DNA of 64,000 nt from Actinomycetota bacterium (GTDB lineage Bacteria > Actinomycetota > Acidimicrobiia > Acidimicrobiales > Ilumatobacteraceae). The stretch's first letter is position 1, and each line of letters starts with the position of its first letter. Of this stretch, positions 62,001 through 64,000 are shown piece by piece. Both the position numbers and the translations under genes were made by a program. Where the stretch lies: NCBI GenBank assembly GCA_016213625.1, contig JACQZZ010000035.1, positions 62,001-126,000 on the forward strand, read 5' to 3'. Below the pieces are notes generated by a model, which searched no databases, was not told the DNA's origin, and saw nothing but the letters and a program-made list of their open reading frames with translations.

Positions 62001-64000
62001 TGGTGCTGATGGTGCGGTACTGCGGGTTGAAGTTGGCGTTGGGATGTCCCAGCTGTCCCGGGTCGTTGCCGATCAGGCGGAACACGTTCGGGCACACACC
62101 CGACGGGGTGGGGCAGGCGATGGTGTCCGTGGAGGGCAGCAGCATCTCGTAGTAGCCGTTGTAGTCGGACTCGGCCGTGTAGACGAGGCGCCCGCGGTAG
62201 TCGTACGCACCCACCGGCACGTTCGGCATGCCGGCCTTCTCGCCGTACACCGTGCTCTTCGGATCGGTGGAGACGCTGAGGTCGTCGATGATGTAGCCGA
62301 CGAATCGGGTGGGGAGCGGCACGTCGGTGTACACGTGGAAGATGGGCGCGATGGAACGACGCGGCTGCACCTTCACGAGCTTCACGTCGCAGTAGGGGCG
62401 CTCGCTGCCCTGGACGGGGCTCCCGCCGTTGGCCGCGAAGTCGGGGTTGTTGATGTCGTTGACATCGATCATGTGCAGCGCACCGGCGCACGCCGACTCG
62501 GAGGTGTTCTCCGAGTAACCGTTGCCGGTGGTCAGAGGTGCGCCCGGATCCGACGGTGTGCCGTCGGGATCTGCCACCCAGCCCTCCTGGGGAACGTACG
62601 TGTTACCCGTGAAGACGTTGATGGACGCCTCGTCGGTGAACTTGTACAGCGGGCGCGGGTCGGCGGGTGTGCCGAGCACGGTGGTGTCCGCGGGCGGCAC
62701 TGCCTCCACGAGGTAGTCGCCGGTGGTGTCGGTCTCGAACCCGTAGTTGCCGTCGACCTCACCATTGGTGCCGAACTGCACTCCCATCATCGGTGCCTCG
62801 ACGCAGGGGCTGCCGTCGCGGGCTTCGGCGTCGTCGGGGGTGTTGGGCACGAACGGGGGGAGCGCCTGGTTGCTGCTCAGCTGGCCGTCGGCGGTGCGTG
62901 CCGCGCAACCGGTGGGCCGGCTCCAGTGTTCGGTGGCGGTGGCGTCGAGCGGGTCGCACCCGCCCGGCTCGTCCACCGTGCCGTACTCGCTCTCGGGGCG
63001 CACACAGCCGCCGGCGCCGTACTGCTTGATGGCGCCGTTGGCGGCCAGCTCGTAGCTCCCGCCGTTCTTGCGGGGTGTCCACAGCTGCATCTCGACATCG
63101 GGCACGCCCGGCTGCCAGTCCTCGGCGGCTGCGTTGCGGGGGTTCAGTTCGTTGCGGGTGACGTCGTAGCTGACCGTGCCGACGATGCCGCCGTTCTCAC
63201 CCGGGGCGTACGGCTGCACGCCGACGTCGAAGTGACCGCCGAGGCCGAAGATGTTGAGCACGTTCCAGTCGACCTGTCCACTGAGGAAGGTCTTGCTCGT
63301 GGATTCGTTGTTGAGCTTCCACGTGAACCCGACGGTCTTGTAGCCGGGGTGGTACGCCTCGAGGATCAGGAACTGGCCCAGCGGGTAGGCGGCCATCGAC
63401 CAGTTGCCCTCGGGATCGGTGCTGGCCGACGCCGCGCCCTGGTCCTGCAGGGTGTTCACGCGGGTCCGCAGGGTGAGGCCGAAGTTGGGGATGCCCGGCT
63501 CCTCCATGGAGGTGCCGATGCCATCACGCTTGCCGTTGCCATTGCGGTCGAGGAAGACCGAACCGTCGAGGTCGGTGAACCAGCCGGCGAGGGGGAAGGT
63601 GCCGACGTTCACGTTCTGGCCGTTGCGCACGCTGACCTGCACGAAGTCGAGCAGGCGGATCTGCGCTTCGTCCCAGACGGTGAGCGAGTAGGTGCCGTCG
63701 GGAACGTTCGTGATGTCGAAGGTGCCGTCTTCGCGGGCCCGGTCGACGTACACCGCGAGGTCGGTCGACAGTGTCGGGCAGCCGGCGAGGCAGGCGAGCG
63801 ACACCCAGCCGTCCTCGACCGGCTTCTCGTTGACGGTGCTCGTGCCGCCGCCCCAGATGGTGCCGGCGTTGGGCAGACCACCCTGCTGGGCGACGTAGGT
63901 GCGGCCCACCATCAGGCGGCCGGAGATGGTGGCGCCACCGCTGGCGGGCAGTGCGTTCTGGCGCTTCACGTAGCCGAAGTACACGAACGGGGTCGCCTCG
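59074..64000 (-). CDS. Giant secreted modular protein (SdrD-like, TIG, beta-helix, LamG-like), 5' end outside window
   Basis: More than 1640 residues are visible; the frame is open to the window edge, so signal peptide and start lie beyond. In order: SdrD/Cna-B-like beta domains (64000 to about 62000; LDRNGNGKRDG and GIVGTVSYDV), an IPT/TIG domain near 61850-61610 (TFTITGRNFGTTAGTL), a right-handed beta-helix of pectate-lyase type (about 61450-59900; many N-rich turns such as NNTIISNNVFQSNG), and a C-terminal LamG/concanavalin-like domain (about 59640-59080; DRFNRANSSNLGGSW). No catalytic motif is obvious. Its stop overlaps the start of oxidase subunit 1, so it heads or belongs to the copper operon, perhaps as the extracellular scaffold. 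Confidence 0.83.
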   Translation of the reverse strand, partial: EATPFVYFGYVKRQNALPASGGATISGRLMVGRTYVAQQGGLPNAGTIWGGGTSTVNEKPVEDGWVSLACLAGCPTLSTDLAVYVDRAREDGTFDITNVPDGTYSLTVWDEAQIRLLDFVQVSVRNGQNVNVGTFPLAGWFTDLDGSVFLDRNGNGKRDGIGTSMEEPGIPNFGLTLRTRVNTLQDQGAASASTDPEGNWSMAAYPLGQFLILEAYHPGYKTVGFTWKLNNESTSKTFLSGQVDWNVLNIFGLGGHFDVGVQPYAPGENGGIVGTVSYDVTRNELNPRNAAAEDWQPGVPDVEMQLWTPRKNGGSYELAANGAIKQYGAGGCVRPESEYGTVDEPGGCDPLDATATEHWSRPTGCAARTADGQLSSNQALPPFVPNTPDDAEARDGSPCVEAPMMGVQFGTNGEVDGNYGFETDTTGDYLVEAVPPADTTVLGTPADPRPLYKFTDEASINVFTGNTYVPQEGWVADPDGTPSDPGAPLTTGNGYSENTSESACAGALHMIDVNDINNPDFAANGGSPVQGSERPYCDVKLVKVQPRRSIAPIFHVYTDVPLPTRFVGYIIDDLSVSTDPKSTVYGEKAGMPNVPVGAYDYRGRLVYTAESDYNGYYEMLLPSTDTIACPTPSGVCPNVFRLIGNDPGQLGHPNANFNPQYRTISTNFQGWPGVVHPVDQAPTRVAASFQLPGGQVVYPPACAVPATQPEFFRIDRPYWRKPNNGGSPTFTITGRNFGTTAGTLIIGGNSYLTTTWSDTQITFSLPASTPTGPQQLRIVRGDNGVAATNAITFHVIGSGYPARIIEVGTFTETPTGPSPKFNPANDPIDGSGPRAIQRAIEAADGLAGNSIIVVYPNEAAQYADFNPDQAYFENLVVHNKVKLQGVGPGSTTVPGSRIDGRYYWSVNEQGTPTYQDYWQTLVEGLPVAGNPAMSEGEVIYVRPERTNQFNAGSGNNSFATSIDGFTITGGDQQGQPTNMNFIGGGPVTNPQPVNAEAQGGGVFLNSYANNTIISNNVFQSNGGTFGGAIRVGTPELSSLGGSPDNHNDNVRILSNRIVANGGTNLAGAIGIFYGSDDYRISGNDICGNSSAEYGGGISHYGVSQRGRIDHNRIGFNQAYDEGGGVMIAGELPTNTGQLSTGAGQVTVDANEIVANLSNDDGGGLRFLMAGGPNNARMTVTNNIIANNVATHEGAGVAIDDTPDVRIVNNTIVKNITTATAMTSDGLPAPAGVSTGANSALLQARLNRLGGLARSTKFSNPVLLNNIFWDNRAGTWTASGVTGIGLAGDASPIFPWDVGTTDGSGTPKMFGSVYDSAPSSPLYHGGTGFNATGNGNNLLAGGPNPAGFKSPYDVKVSIASWRTFPNFRPAAIVTLDLPIRQLADYRLSTTRPGPERVIDGGLAQATAASAFSPTTVQAAATDIDDGTRTLPDVGADEFASAASITAPLRLAPPATFLDRFNRANSSNLGGSWTNRPATGTCQVFRLSNNRAQSNGCAGIELWTSALGANQEAGVRLITLSTSGNPGVALMLKAQGSVGTTPQSYLEVRYNDATSTVQVGYATAGTVTYLASINANFNNGDFLRVQARPDGRVEVFRNDVSIGIRTLPAAWTPALNADGGQIGLRLTTTTNIISVDDFFGGNL

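Overview
The window is a GC-rich, densely packed stretch of bacterial chromosome. It carries about 47 protein genes, no rRNA, tRNA, CRISPR array, insertion sequence or phage gene that I can see, and almost no intergenic space (many start/stop overlaps, no gene-free gap above 300 bases). Mycofactocin genes, NDMA-dependent-type alcohol dehydrogenases, a HelD-type helicase, an LCP protein, Thr/Pro-rich cell-surface tails and frequent leaderless-looking starts point to an actinobacterium. My best guess is an Acidimicrobiia (Ilumatobacter-like) lineage; that placement is inference, not a search result.

Layout. 2-2460: tldD (cut by the window edge) and tldE. 2441-6834: sugar-nucleotide reductase-like protein, small membrane protein, PHP-domain protein, uppP, a pirin and an AhpD-like protein. 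6900-12604: a PLP enzyme of Cys/Met metabolism, an acyl-CoA synthetase, a VOC protein, a second pirin, and a single ORF fusing a HAD hydrolase to a membrane-anchored GH18 glycosidase. 12631-16652: a compact mycofactocin locus read on the minus strand (mftA 35 aa, mftB, mftC, plsY, OYE/FadH-type oxidoreductase). 16683-25085: patatin-like membrane protein, HelD-like helicase, secreted papain-fold-like protein, HNH protein, DUF4287 protein, ornithine cyclodeaminase homologue. 25178-29430: two zinc alcohol dehydrogenases of the family that uses mycofactocin, then a MoxR ATPase and a VWA protein. 29435-43043: LCP protein, MscS channel, valS, fasciclin protein, cysS, a DUF559/AbiEi-like gene framed by palindromes, MFS transporter, acyltransferase-SGNH protein, lipase-like lipoprotein. 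43171-47547: acyl-CoA dehydrogenase, then a TPR + AAA+ module bracketed by a direct repeat of the dehydrogenase 3' end, then a YqhA-like protein. 47624-51457: YfhO-like protein, PPOX-fold protein, lipoprotein, DUF1905 protein.

51467-64000 is the most striking part: a tightly overlapping minus-strand operon that encodes a giant secreted protein (SdrD-like, TIG, beta-helix and LamG-like modules; 5' end outside the window), three consecutive multicopper-oxidase-type proteins, a small anchored protein and a CopC-CopD fusion. The eight trinuclear-copper histidines are divided between the first two oxidase proteins (four each), the type 1 copper ligands are in the first only, and the third has none. 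This looks like a heteromeric multicopper oxidase that can only form its active site between different polypeptides.

Genes that plausibly work together: mftABC and the OYE-type enzyme (cofactor) with the two alcohol dehydrogenases (users) and perhaps MoxR/VWA (maturation); the copper operon; and tldD/tldE. Many genes start 6-10 bases after a TANNNT hexamer with no Shine-Dalgarno sequence, suggesting widespread leaderless transcripts; in five tandem pairs the stop codon of the upstream gene forms the first three bases of that hexamer.
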